Below are positions 42,180 through 50,891 of a stretch of 64,000 bases of DNA, one piece after another (position 1 is the first letter of the stretch; every line of letters begins with the position of its first letter). Source of the stretch: Actinomadura sp. NBRC 104425. Its GTDB lineage: Bacteria > Actinomycetota > Actinomycetes > Streptosporangiales > Streptosporangiaceae. The stretch covers positions 62,001 through 126,000 of the forward strand of contig NZ_BSTN01000005.1 of the NCBI RefSeq assembly GCF_030269545.1. The letters are read 5' to 3'. The notes beneath the pieces are model-generated. The model was given only the letters and a program-made list of their open reading frames with translations, searched no databases and had not been told where the DNA came from. The position numbers and the translations under genes were made by a program.

Positions 42180-43427
42180 TCAGCCCTGCAGGGCGTAGCG
42201 CATGGCGCGGAACTTGTTGTGCGCCTCGGCCAGTTCCGCCGCCGGGTCCGAGTCGGCCACGATGCCGCATCCGGCGAACAGCCGGGCCCGGGCGCCGTCC
42301 AGTTCGGCGCACCGCAGTGCGATGCCCCACTCGCCGTCGCCGCGGGCGTCCACCCAGCCCACCGGGCCCGCATACCGGCCCCGGTCCATGCCTTCCAGCC
42401 GCCTGATCAGCTCCAGGGCCTGGTCGGTGGGCGTTCCGCACACCGCGGGCGTGGGGTGCAGGGCCTCCACCACGTCCAGCACCGACCGCTCGCCGTGCAG
42501 GCGTCCCCGCACCGGCGACGCCAGGTGCATCACGTTCGGCAGCGTCAGCACCTGCGGGTCGTCGGGCACGCTCAGCTCGGCGCACAGCGGCGCCAGCGCC
42601 TCCCGCACCATCCGCGCCGCGTAGGCGTGCTCTTGGCGGTCTTTGGCCGAGGCCGTCAGGCGTGCCGCGCGTTCGGTGTCGTCGGCCGGGTCCGTGCCGC
42701 GCGCCGTGGTGCCCGCCAGCACCAGCGACTCCACCTCGTCACCGGTCCGGCGGATCAGCAGTTCGGGGGTCGCGCCGACCAGCCCCCCGCAGGCGAAGGT
42801 GTAGCAGGCGGGGAACCGGTGGGCCAGCCGCGCCAGCAGCACGCGCGCGTCGATCGGCTCGGCCGCCTGGGCGAACAGGTCGCGGGCCAGCACCACCTTG
42901 CCCAGCCGCCCGGCTCGGATGTGCTGCACCGCCGCGGCCACGGCGCGCTGCCACCGCGGGGCGCTGAGCGCGCCGTCGCTCCAGGTCAGCTGGGAGGGTG
43001 CGGTGAGCGGGTCGGCGGATTCCACCGGGCGCGCCACCGGGCCGGACGCCTCGCCGATCGTGGTCAGCCAGGCCCGGCCGCCGCGCCGGCCCAGCACGCG
43101 CCGCGGCACGATCACCACCGAGCCGCCCGAGGCCGGGTCGAACGCGAAACTGCCGAACGCCACCGGGCCCGACCCGGGCACGCCCAGCGGGTCGTCCACC
43201 CGCGCCCCGCCGAACAGCTCGGCCAGAAGGTCCTGCACCGCGGTGAACCGGCCCGGACCCGCCGGGACCGTCAACCGCGCCGCCTCCCCCCAGCCCACCA
43301 GGCCCTCGCCGTGGCGGACCCACGCCAGCGCGGACGGATGCGGAAGACAACTGATCAAGTCGCCTGGATCGTCGATCTCGACGGTGCGCACGTCGAGACG
43401 GTCCGGCGCGGTCACGGCGAGCCTCAC
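42180..43427 (-). CDS. menF: isochorismate synthase
   Basis: A 415-residue chorismate-utilising enzyme. The catalytic C-terminal half shows KVVLARDLFAQAAEPIDARV, FACGGLVGATPELLIRR, LAGTTARGTDPADDTERAAR, HTPAVCGTPTDQALELIRR-like LHPTPAVCGTPTDQALELIR, and YAGPVGWVDARGDGEWGIAL with the end FAGCGIVADSDPAAELAEAH. The length and the TPAVCG-TP motif fit MenF/EntC/DhbC rather than anthranilate or salicylate synthases, though specificity cannot be settled by eye. It supplies menaquinone or a siderophore; no neighbour decides. The start is GTG at 43425-43427, and TACAGT six bases upstream implies a leaderless mRNA. Confidence 0.9.
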   Translation of the reverse strand: MRLAVTAPDRLDVRTVEIDDPGDLISCLPHPSALAWVRHGEGLVGWGEAARLTVPAGPGRFTAVQDLLAELFGGARVDDPLGVPGSGPVAFGSFAFDPASGGSVVIVPRRVLGRRGGRAWLTTIGEASGPVARPVESADPLTAPSQLTWSDGALSAPRWQRAVAAAVQHIRAGRLGKVVLARDLFAQAAEPIDARVLLARLAHRFPACYTFACGGLVGATPELLIRRTGDEVESLVLAGTTARGTDPADDTERAARLTASAKDRQEHAYAARMVREALAPLCAELSVPDDPQVLTLPNVMHLASPVRGRLHGERSVLDVVEALHPTPAVCGTPTDQALELIRRLEGMDRGRYAGPVGWVDARGDGEWGIALRCAELDGARARLFAGCGIVADSDPAAELAEAHNKFRAMRYALQG

Positions 43428-43610
43428 GCGCCCACTGTACGGCAGATTTGAACCCGTTCAAACGGGGGTGGCCGGTGGTCGTTCTGAGGCGTGCGCCACA
43501 CTCCGGCAGCCCCGGGGCGGGCCGCCGCCGGGCCTTGATCGGCCCCGGACAGGCGACCGCCCGCCCCGGGGCGGCACCCGGGGCGGGCGGATCGGCAGAC
43601 AGGGGAGCGG

Positions 43611-44207
43611 TCAGGCGGCGCCGTCGCGGCGGGTGCCCACCAGCCGCCATGCCGCCGGCAGCAGCCCCGCCGCCAGCAGCACCTTCAGCGCGTCCCCGAC
43701 CAGGAACGGCGTGACGCCCAGCTCCAGGGCCCGGCCCAGGTCCACGCCCAGCGCGGCCATCAGGTACGGCACGCCCGCCGCGTACATGATCGCGGTGCCG
43801 ACCAGCATGGTGCCGACCGTGCGGACCGGGGTGCGGTCGCCGCCCCGCTCGGCCAGCCGGCCCACCGCGGCCGCCGCCACCACGAACCCCAGCACGTAGC
43901 CCAGCGACGGCGACCCGGTCCCCGAGGCGCCCTCGGCGAACCACGGCACCCCGGCCAGCCCCGCCGCCAGGTACACCGCCATCCCCAGCGCCGCGCGCCC
44001 CCAGCCCAGCGCCGCACCGGCCAGCAGTACGGCGAACGTCTGCCCGCTGACCGGCACCGGCGTCCCCGGGATCGGCACGGCGACCTGGGCGGCGACTCCG
44101 ACCAGCGCGGCCGAGCCGACCACCAGCGCGGCGTCGCGTGCCAGCGCACCGGGCAGCAGATCACCCAGGACGGCCGCACGCCGCCGGGCCACATGAGCGG
44201 TAGCCAC
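43611..44207 (-). CDS. bioY: biotin transporter BioY (ECF S-component)
   Basis: A 198-residue protein with about six membrane helices. Family marks are VAAQVAVPIPGTPVPVSGQT, FAVLLAGAALGWGRAALGMA, GLAGVPWFAEGASGTGSPSL and GYVLGFVVAAAAVGRLAERG, the conserved biotin-binding loop region. It imports biotin with a shared or dedicated ECF AT module, not encoded here, or alone. The start is GTG 44207 (VATAHVARRRA) after GGGAGG; an in-frame upstream ATG adds residues unlike the family. It is a single gene. Confidence 0.93.
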   Translation of the reverse strand: MATAHVARRRAAVLGDLLPGALARDAALVVGSAALVGVAAQVAVPIPGTPVPVSGQTFAVLLAGAALGWGRAALGMAVYLAAGLAGVPWFAEGASGTGSPSLGYVLGFVVAAAAVGRLAERGGDRTPVRTVGTMLVGTAIMYAAGVPYLMAALGVDLGRALELGVTPFLVGDALKVLLAAGLLPAAWRLVGTRRDGAA

Positions 44208-44391
44208 AGAACCTCCCTCGCTTAACGACAGCCCGAAACTAGCGAACCGGGCACGAGGCGGAGGATCCGGCATCCCTACAGAATCCGGCCCCGGTTTCTT
44301 GTCGCCTCCGCACTACGCCGCCCGCCGTGCCATCCGCCGTGCCACATGCGGCGCCGCCTGCGGGCCGCCTCCGATCCCGGGGCTGCGCCGG

Positions 44392-45132
44392 TCAGGCGCC
44401 GGCGGCGTCCCGCAGGCCGCGCGCGAGGTAGACCACGTCGGGTTCACCGCGCGGCACCGGCACCCGCCGCACCCGCACCTCGGCGAACCGCCCCCGCAGC
44501 AGCTCCTCGAACGCCGGAGCCGCGGCCGCGCTCCACACCGCCAGCACCCCGCGCCGCGACATCCGCGCGGCCACCAGATCCAGCCCCGCCGCCCCGTACA
44601 GGCGCGCGTTGGAGGCGGTGACCGTCCAGTCCGGCCCGTTGTCGATGTCCAGGCACACCGCGTCGAACACCCCGCCGCCCGCCCCGCCGTCGGTGGCGTC
44701 ACCCGCCGCGCCGGGCCCGCGGCCGGGGGAGCCGGCCAGCCACTCCAGCAGGTCGGCGCAGTGCACCCGCACCCGCGGATCCTCCAGCGCCCCCGCCGAG
44801 CAGTGACGCAGATGCGTGCGGTGCCAGGCGATGACCGCGGGCTCCTTCTCCACCACCGTCACCGCGGCCACCTGCGGCAGCGTCACCGCCTCGGCCAGGG
44901 AGAACCCCACGCCCAGCCCGCCCACCAGCACCCGCACCGGCGCCTTGAGGTCCGCCACCGCGGCGCGCACCAGCAGCCGCTCGGACCGCCCGTCCCGGGT
45001 GTCCATGAGGAAGACCCCGTTGCTGATGATCTCGTGGTGCTCTCCGCACCTGCGCAGCACCAGCTCGCCGTCCCCGCCCCGCGCGCGTTCGACGACGACG
45101 GGCCGCTCCTGCTCACGCGCCAACCCCGGCAT
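44392..45132 (-). CDS. spermidine-synthase-like methyltransferase-fold protein
   Basis: A 246-residue protein with the polyamine synthase-like Rossmann core: LVLRRCGEHHEIISNGVFLM, VRVLVGGLGVGFSLAEAVTL, VTVVEKEPAVIAWHRTHLRH, FDAVCLDIDNGPDWTVTASN and YGAAGLDLVAARMSRRGVLA. Similar actinobacterial proteins are labelled spermidine synthase-like, but the active-site GGGDG is replaced by GGLGVG, so genuine polyamine synthesis is doubtful. The ATG is at 45130-45132; TATAGG seven bases upstream implies a leaderless mRNA. The product is probably cytoplasmic, and the reaction is unknown. Confidence 0.82.
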   Translation of the reverse strand: MPGLAREQERPVVVERARGGDGELVLRRCGEHHEIISNGVFLMDTRDGRSERLLVRAAVADLKAPVRVLVGGLGVGFSLAEAVTLPQVAAVTVVEKEPAVIAWHRTHLRHCSAGALEDPRVRVHCADLLEWLAGSPGRGPGAAGDATDGGAGGGVFDAVCLDIDNGPDWTVTASNARLYGAAGLDLVAARMSRRGVLAVWSAAAAPAFEELLRGRFAEVRVRRVPVPRGEPDVVYLARGLRDAAGA

Positions 45133-45487
45133 GCCCCGAGCCTATAGGCGATCCACTGCACGTGATCTCCGGCGACCTGACCCGCCGGCCTGTATTCGCT
45201 GACTTCGCCGACACGCCCCGCACCGGCCGCGCCGCCGCGCCGACCCGGCGCCCGCCGGACCGCACGTGCGGCGTGACCTGCGTGTTGCGCCACGTCGGAC
45301 CGCGACGGCCACCGGGAATCCGCAATGTGATCTTCGACATGTTTAACGCGGCGATAACCTTGCGGTGCCGAGGCTGCCTTATTGTAGCCATCAGATCACT
45401 GTTCGGAACCGGTCCGTGCGACCGGACGCACCATGCCGACATCCGGGGACCAAACCCCCCGGGGCCGACACGATGAGGGGGCCGGCG
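45133..45487. other. divergent intergenic region
   Basis: About 355 bp between divergent genes. Positions 45325-45420 are AT-richer (for example gataaccttgcgg and cttattgtagcc) and probably contain the promoter of the secreted hypothetical protein. No gene or known RNA motif is seen. Confidence 0.4.
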
Positions 45488-46060
45488 GTGACACTGGCGC
45501 GAACGCTCACGCGGGCGTCGGCCGTGCTGTCGTGCCTGCTGGCCGGGCTGGTGGTGCTCATCGCGGGACTGTCCCCGCACGCCACCGCCTCCGCGCACCC
45601 CGACGCCCACGCCCGCGCCGACACCGCCCACGCCGCCCCGCGCGCGATCGGCACCCTCGCGGACGGCACGCGGCCCCACGGACGCGCCACCGCATCCACC
45701 GCGGTATCCGCCGCAGTATCCAACGCAATGTCCACCGCGGTATCCGCCGCGGTCCACGACACCCCCCGCACCGCCGCACCCGGCAACGCCGCCATCGGCG
45801 CCGATCGGGCCGACGCGGGGCAGTCCTGCCGGAACCACGAACCCGTCCAGGTCCCGCTGCACGTCTCCCATCTGAGACTGCGCGGCATCGCCACCGACAA
45901 CCGGCCGCTGCACGGCCCCGACTATGTCCTGGCACCCCACCTGGACGGCACCCTCACACCCACCGACCACCGGCCGCACGGCTTCGACGCCCGGCCCCGC
46001 TGCCTGACCCGCAGAACAGCCGCGCAGACCTCCGCGCTGCTGCAGGTGTTCCGCTGCTGA
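45488..46060 (+). CDS. hypothetical secreted protein
   Basis: I do not recognise this family. A 190-residue product starts at GTG 45488, preceded by GAGGGGG; ATG 45473 is an in-frame alternative. Residues about 9-36 are a basic-then-hydrophobic signal (SAVLSCLLAGLVVLIAGLSP) with an AxA-type end (HATASA), so it should be exported. The middle is Ala/Thr/Val-rich with an imperfect repeat (STAVSAAVSNAMSTAVSAAV). The C-terminal part (QSCRNHEPVQVPLHVSHLRL, LHGPDYVLAPHLDGTLTPTD) has only two cysteines. The codon use matches the neighbours, supporting real coding. It lies upstream of the carbonic anhydrase/SulP pair. Confidence 0.6.
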   Translation: MTLARTLTRASAVLSCLLAGLVVLIAGLSPHATASAHPDAHARADTAHAAPRAIGTLADGTRPHGRATASTAVSAAVSNAMSTAVSAAVHDTPRTAAPGNAAIGADRADAGQSCRNHEPVQVPLHVSHLRLRGIATDNRPLHGPDYVLAPHLDGTLTPTDHRPHGFDARPRCLTRRTAAQTSALLQVFRC

Positions 46061-46347
46061 CAAGACCCTCCACCGGCACCCGACCGCCGGGGGCGTCTCC
46101 GCCCGCCACGCGGCGGTGACACCGCCCGTCGCCGTCGGCACCCCCACCCGCCGGCACCCGCGACCGGGCACCGCCCGCGCGGCGCGGCCCGCCGTGCACC
46201 GGCGACCCGGCACACGACGCGCACCAAGGTGAGCGCCGCCGGCCGGCGCCGCGGCACGCGCACCATCCCACACCGCCGACCCCGACCGACCGTTGCTCCA
46301 TCGATCGCGCACGCCCGCAGACGGCGGCGCCCTTGGAGGGATCCAGC

Positions 46348-47103
46348 ATGCACTCACTGATCGAACACGCCCGCGCCTTCCCCGCCCGCGCCGACGCCGA
46401 CGGCTGGCAACTGGCGCCCCTGGCCGCCGGCCAGTCCCCGCAGGTGCTGTTCATCTCCTGCTCGGACTCGCGGGTCATCCCGTCGCTGATCTGCCGCGCC
46501 CTGCCCGGCGAACTGTTCGAACTGCGCACCGCCGGCAACATCGTCCCCGCCTACAGCCTGGACCGGCCCAGCGGCGAGGCCGCCACCATCGAATTCGCCG
46601 TCCAGGTCCTGCGGGTCAACGACATCGTGGTGTGCGGGCACTCCCACTGCGGCGCCGTCGGAGCCCTGGTCCGCGGCGACGACCTGACCACCGTGCCGGC
46701 CCTGGCCCGCTGGCTCGCCGACACCACCGCCCACCACACCGCCAGCGAAAACACCGGCCGACCGGACACCGACAGCCAGAACACCGACAGACCCGACACC
46801 GACAGAGCGGACACCGGCCGCCGCGCACCCGGCATCCCGCAGCAGACAGCCCACGAGACAACCGCCGAAACAACTGCCGAAACAACCGCCGAAACAGCCG
46901 ACGCAACAGCCGACGATGAGACCGCCCTCACCGCCGCCGTGCAACGCCACGTCCTCACCCAACTGGACCGCCTGCGCGGCTACCCCGCCGTCCGCACACG
47001 CCTCGCCGACGGCACCCTCACCCTGCACGGCTGGTACTACCAGGTCCACACCGGAACCGTGTACGCCCACCGCCCCTGCGACGACACCTTCACGCCCCTG
47101 TAA
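46348..47103 (+). CDS. beta-class carbonic anhydrase with a repeat-rich insertion
   Basis: A 251-residue beta-carbonic anhydrase. Zinc ligands are in FISCSDSRVIPSL (Cys with the Asp-Arg dyad) and VVCGHSHCGAVGALV (His-x-x-Cys), and ELRTAGNIVPAYS is also conserved. Between the active-site half and the C-terminal part (VQRHVLTQLDRLRGYPAVRT, LHGWYYQVHTGTVYA) there is a hydrophilic low-complexity insertion of about 60 residues rich in Thr, Asp and Glu. The ATG 46348 follows GGAGGG. The SulP transporter gene starts ten bases after the stop, so the two probably cooperate in bicarbonate supply. Confidence 0.93.
   Translation: MHSLIEHARAFPARADADGWQLAPLAAGQSPQVLFISCSDSRVIPSLICRALPGELFELRTAGNIVPAYSLDRPSGEAATIEFAVQVLRVNDIVVCGHSHCGAVGALVRGDDLTTVPALARWLADTTAHHTASENTGRPDTDSQNTDRPDTDRADTGRRAPGIPQQTAHETTAETTAETTAETADATADDETALTAAVQRHVLTQLDRLRGYPAVRTRLADGTLTLHGWYYQVHTGTVYAHRPCDDTFTPL
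46855..46916. repeat. tandem 12-bp repeats in the carbonic anhydrase insertion
   Basis: Degenerate copies of an acaaccgccgaa-type unit encode Thr-Thr-Ala-Glu three times in succession and then decay. The repeats are in frame and lie in the low-complexity loop. Confidence 0.65.
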
Positions 47104-47113
47104 AGGACGAACA

Positions 47114-48727
47114 GTGACCGGCAAGCGCAACGTGACCCCCGGCACCCGCGCCGACACCCAAGCCGGTGCCCATGACAACACCGCCGCGACCGCCGCCCCC
47201 ACCGGCCGCGGCACCCGACAGCACCGCGGCGGCGGGCGACGCGCAGTCCCCGCCGCCGTGCTGCGCCACGACCTGCCCGCCTCCCTGGTGGTGTTCCTGG
47301 TCGCCGTTCCGCTGTGCGTCGGTATCGCCGTCGCCTCCGGCGTCCCCGCCGAACTCGGCCTGATCACCGGCATCGTCGGCGGCCTGGTCGCCGGCCCGCT
47401 GCCCGGCAGCAGCCTGCAGGTCTCCGGCCCCGCCGCCGGACTCACCGTCCTGGTGAACGAGGCCGTCCAGCAGTTAGGGCTGCGCGCCCTCGGCGTGCTC
47501 GTGCTGGCCGCCGGGCTGCTGCAGATCCTGCTGGGCGCCCTGCGCCTGGGCCGCTGGTTCCGCGCCACCTCCATCGCCGTCGTCGAGGGCATGCTCGCCG
47601 GCATCGGCCTGACCCTCATCGCCGGACAGCTGTACGCGATGGCCGGCACCCCCGCCCCCGACTCCGGCCCCGCCAAGATCGCCGGACTGCCGAGGCTGGC
47701 CGCCGACGCCCTCACCACACCCGGCGTGCCCGCCGCGCTCGGCGTCGGCGCCGGCACCATCGCCGTCCTGGCCTGCTGGCACCGGCTGCCCGGCCCCGTG
47801 CGCGCCGTGCCCGGACCGCTGGCGGCCGTCGCGCTGGCCACCGCCGCCGCGGCCGCGTTCGACCTGCCGGTCGACCGGCTGCACGTGCAGGGACTGGCCG
47901 AGGCGATCCAGCCGCCCGGCCCGACCGAGCTGGCCCTGCTGGCCGACGTGACCGTGCTGGGCACCGTCGCGGCGTTCACGCTGATCTGCTCGGCCGAAAG
48001 CCTGTTCAGCGCCGCCGCCGTCGACCGCATGCACGACGGCCCCCGCACCGGCTACGACCGGGAACTGGTCGCCCAGGGAACCGGCAACGCCGTGTGCGGC
48101 GCGCTGGGCGCCCTGCCGATGACCGCGGTGATCGTGCGCAGCGCCGCCAACGTCCAGGCCGGAGCCCGCACCAAGGCCTCCCGCGTCCTGCACGGCGTGT
48201 GGCTGCTGGTGTTCGCCGCCGCCTTCCCCGCCGTCCTGCAGGCCATCCCCCTGGCCGCGCTGGCCGGGGTGCTGGTGCACGCCGGCTGGAAGCTCATCCC
48301 GCTGGCGCAGTTGCCAAGGCTGTGGCGCGAGCACCGCGGCGAAGCGGTCATCCTGGCCTGCACCGCCGCCGCCGTGATCGCCCTCAACCTGTTCGAGGGC
48401 GTGCTGCTGGGACTGCTGCTGGCCGTGCTCAAAACCGCGTGGGAGACCTCCCACGTGCACCTGGACGTCGACGACGCCGGCACCGGCCCCATCCGCGTCC
48501 GCCTCACCGGCAACGCGACCTTCCTGCGGCTGCCGAAGCTGCTCGACACCCTCGAGAGCCTGCCGCGCGACCGGCGGATCGAACTGCACCTGTCGGGCCT
48601 GCGGCACCTGGACCACGCCTGCCGCACCGCCCTGCTGAACTGGGCCGAGACCGGCCGCGGCACCGCGGACGCCGCGTCCGGAACGCGCGGCGGCGTGGAA
48701 CTGGTCGGCGCCTGCCCCGACCGATGA
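47114..48727 (+). CDS. SulP-family anion (probable bicarbonate) transporter
   Basis: A 537-residue membrane transporter. After a basic N-terminus come PASLVVFLVAVPLCVGIAVA, GLITGIVGGLVAGPLPGSSL, QVSGPAAGLTVLV and later ICSAESLFSAAAVDRM, the SulP core helices. A short STAS-like domain ends the protein (IRVRLTGNATFLRLPKLLDT, HLSGLRHLDHACRTALLNW). Adjacent SulP and carbonic anhydrase genes are a known arrangement for bicarbonate uptake (BicA-like); sulfate transport is the alternative. The start is GTG 47114, with AAAGGA at 47102-47107 as ribosome site. A large hairpin follows the stop. Confidence 0.92.
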   Translation: MTGKRNVTPGTRADTQAGAHDNTAATAAPTGRGTRQHRGGGRRAVPAAVLRHDLPASLVVFLVAVPLCVGIAVASGVPAELGLITGIVGGLVAGPLPGSSLQVSGPAAGLTVLVNEAVQQLGLRALGVLVLAAGLLQILLGALRLGRWFRATSIAVVEGMLAGIGLTLIAGQLYAMAGTPAPDSGPAKIAGLPRLAADALTTPGVPAALGVGAGTIAVLACWHRLPGPVRAVPGPLAAVALATAAAAAFDLPVDRLHVQGLAEAIQPPGPTELALLADVTVLGTVAAFTLICSAESLFSAAAVDRMHDGPRTGYDRELVAQGTGNAVCGALGALPMTAVIVRSAANVQAGARTKASRVLHGVWLLVFAAAFPAVLQAIPLAALAGVLVHAGWKLIPLAQLPRLWREHRGEAVILACTAAAVIALNLFEGVLLGLLLAVLKTAWETSHVHLDVDDAGTGPIRVRLTGNATFLRLPKLLDTLESLPRDRRIELHLSGLRHLDHACRTALLNWAETGRGTADAASGTRGGVELVGACPDR

Positions 48728-48741
48728 TCCCCCCGCGCCCC

Positions 48742-48798
48742 GGCCGCAGCCCCCGGGGGGCATTCGCCCATAAAGGCATGCCCCCCGGGGCTGCGGCC
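48742..48798. terminator. large bidirectional stem-loop terminator
   Basis: Arms 48742-48763 and 48778-48798 pair over 21 bp with one bulged C and a 14-nt loop. It separates the convergent SulP gene and the radical SAM gene. Confidence 0.75.
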
Positions 48799-48803
48799 CC
48801 TGG

Positions 48804-50858
48804 TCACAGCAGGGACAGCTGCTGCGGACCGCCGGGCGGCGGCGCGCCGGCGGTGCGGGGCCCGGGCGGGGCCTGGCCGCGGTGCCCGGAGGAACGGCGG
48901 TCGATGCCGTACTTGACCGCCAACTCCCGCACCCGCTGCGCAATCCGCTGCTGGAACTCGCGCGGCGCGTACGCGCCGCCCCGATACAGCCGCGCATACG
49001 GCACCACCAGGTCGGGGCGGTGCTCCCGCAGCCACGCCAGATACCACTCGCGCGCCCCCGGCCGCAGATGCAGCGTGATAGCCGTCACCGACGTGGCGCC
49101 CGCCTCGGCGATCCGGCGCACCGTCTCCTCCAACTGCGCGGGGGAGTCGCTCAGATACGGCAGCACCGGCCCCATCACCACCCCGCAGCGCACGCCCGCG
49201 TCGTTGAGCGCCGCGCACACCTCCAACCGCTTGTCCGGCGCGGGAGTGCCCGGCTCCACCAGCCGCCACAGCTCCCGGTCCACCGACCCCACCGACACCG
49301 CCGTACCGACCTCGGTGCGCCGGGCCGCCTCCACCAGCAACGGCACATCCCGCAGGATCAGCGACCCCTTGGTCAGGATGGAGAACGGGTTGGCGGCGTC
49401 CCGCAGCGCCTCCAGGATCGGCGGCATCAGCCGGTAGCGGCCCTCGGCGCGCTGGTAGCAGTCGACGTTGGCGCCCAACGCGATGTGCTCGCCCCGCCAC
49501 CGCGGCGAGGCCAGCTCACGGCGCACCAGCTCGCCCGCGTTCACCTTCACCACGACCTTGAAGTCGAAGTCGGCGCCCGCGTCCAAGTCCAAAAACTCGT
49601 GCGAACGGCGCGCGAAACAGTTGTGCGACACCACCCCGTCGGCGATGAAGTCCCCCGTGCCGGTGGTGATGTCGTACAGCGGCGCCTGCAGGCTGAGCGG
49701 CTCGACCGACACCACCTCCAGCGACGCATCCCCCGCCACCGCCGCGCCCTCGAGCGGCCACCTGCGCGCGGCCGCCGGGCCGACCGCGTGCAGGAACCGC
49801 AGCCGCTCCCGCACCCCGCCGGTCAGGCGCACACCGCACGGCGCCGCCCCGGCGCCGGCGTCGACGGTGAAGGCGAACCCCAGCTCGGCCAGCGCGTCTT
49901 GGAGCCTGCCGGACAGCTGCGCGTCGGCGACCGCGATCCGCGACACCGCGTGACCGCCGTCGGCGCCGGTGTCGAACAACCCGGCGAGCAGACCCGTCCG
50001 CCACGCCCGCGACGGCCGGCGCGGACACCGGGCCAGCCGCTGCACGGCGGCCACCGCCACCGCACCGCCGACACCGACCCCCTCACCGCCGACCTGCTCA
50101 CCGCCGCGCTCCGCCGGCCCACGCGGAACCCGCTCGCAGGGGACACCGAAATGCTCCAGGTAGCGGCGCACCCTGGCGAGCACCTCGGCATCGCCGGAGG
50201 GCAGGCGCACACCGCGCGGGCCGGTGAGCCCGTGACCGTGCAGCACCGCGTACAGGTAGCCGCGGCGGTAGTCGTCGTCGACCTTCGGCGGCGCGGCGAA
50301 ACGTCCGGTGCCGACCAGGACGTCGCCCGGCACCAGGTGCGGACGCCGCCTGCCCCCGGACTCGCCCCCGGACTCGCCGCCGGTGACGTGCCTCCAGCCG
50401 CGGCCGGTCAGGAACCGGTGGTCGCCGCTGGCGACGAGCCGGGTGCCGTCCCGCAGCGTGACCCGGTGGGCGGGCTTGACCGTCTGCCAGTGGTCGAGGA
50501 CCTGCGTCACCACGTAACGGCGGTGGCTCCCCACACGGCGCGTGCCGTAGACGCGGTCACCGACGCGCACCTGGCGAAGGGGCTTGGTGCGGCCGTCGGC
50601 CATCAGGATCGGGGTGTCACCGGAACAGCAGTAGACGCACGCGTGCGAGCAGCCGCGGTAGGGGTTGATGGTCCAGTGGAACGGCATGCGCGAGGCGGCC
50701 GGCACGCGGTTGATGATCGAACGGGCCTGCACCTCGTAGAAGGTCATGCCGCGGAAACCGGGCGTGTCGAACGTGCGGGCGACCGCGCGGCGTTCGATCA
50801 GCGGCGCCGCCGGGCCGGGCTCCGCACCGTCGTCGAGCCGCAGATTGTCCCAGCGCAT
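48804..50858 (-). CDS. Rv2578c-family radical SAM protein, interrupted by an intein
   Basis: A 684-codon precursor. The host protein (about 347 residues after splicing) is an Rv2578c-type radical SAM enzyme: MRWDNLRLDDGAEPG start, GFRGMTFYEVQARSIINRVP, INPYRGCSHACVY, then CFARRSHEFLDLDAG, WRGEHIALGANVDCYQRAEG, NPFSILTKGSLILRDV and a C-terminal LRPGAREWYLAW. The cluster motif CxxxCxxC uses Cys70, Cys74 and Cys414, the last directly after the intein, so the 4Fe-4S site exists only after protein splicing. The ATG is at 50856-50858. A -35/-10 pair with a LexA box in the spacer precedes it. Rv2578c of M. tuberculosis is in the LexA regulon, and a DNA-lesion role is suspected for the family. Confidence 0.93.
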   Translation of the reverse strand: MRWDNLRLDDGAEPGPAAPLIERRAVARTFDTPGFRGMTFYEVQARSIINRVPAASRMPFHWTINPYRGCSHACVYCCSGDTPILMADGRTKPLRQVRVGDRVYGTRRVGSHRRYVVTQVLDHWQTVKPAHRVTLRDGTRLVASGDHRFLTGRGWRHVTGGESGGESGGRRRPHLVPGDVLVGTGRFAAPPKVDDDYRRGYLYAVLHGHGLTGPRGVRLPSGDAEVLARVRRYLEHFGVPCERVPRGPAERGGEQVGGEGVGVGGAVAVAAVQRLARCPRRPSRAWRTGLLAGLFDTGADGGHAVSRIAVADAQLSGRLQDALAELGFAFTVDAGAGAAPCGVRLTGGVRERLRFLHAVGPAAARRWPLEGAAVAGDASLEVVSVEPLSLQAPLYDITTGTGDFIADGVVSHNCFARRSHEFLDLDAGADFDFKVVVKVNAGELVRRELASPRWRGEHIALGANVDCYQRAEGRYRLMPPILEALRDAANPFSILTKGSLILRDVPLLVEAARRTEVGTAVSVGSVDRELWRLVEPGTPAPDKRLEVCAALNDAGVRCGVVMGPVLPYLSDSPAQLEETVRRIAEAGATSVTAITLHLRPGAREWYLAWLREHRPDLVVPYARLYRGGAYAPREFQQRIAQRVRELAVKYGIDRRSSGHRGQAPPGPRTAGAPPPGGPQQLSLL
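49620..50630 (-). mobile_element. intein (337 residues) in the radical SAM cluster motif
   Basis: Block A is CCSGDTPILMADGRTKPLRQ (C-x-x-G-D-T). Block B is LVASGDHRFLTGRGW. Block F/G is LYDITTGTGDFIADGVVSHN followed by Cys+1. Cys1, the block-B His, the penultimate His, the terminal Asn and the +1 Cys are all present, so splicing should work. Residues 77-413 of the precursor are removed. The middle carries LAGLIDADG-like motifs, RRGYLYAVLHGHG and WRTGLLAGLFDTGADGG. The first has lost its acidic residue (GH instead of GD), so the homing endonuclease is probably dead. The insertion point lies exactly before the third cysteine of CxxxCxxC. Confidence 0.93.
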
Positions 50859-50891
50859 CGGCCCCACACCCCCGTTCCAGCGAACACCCGG

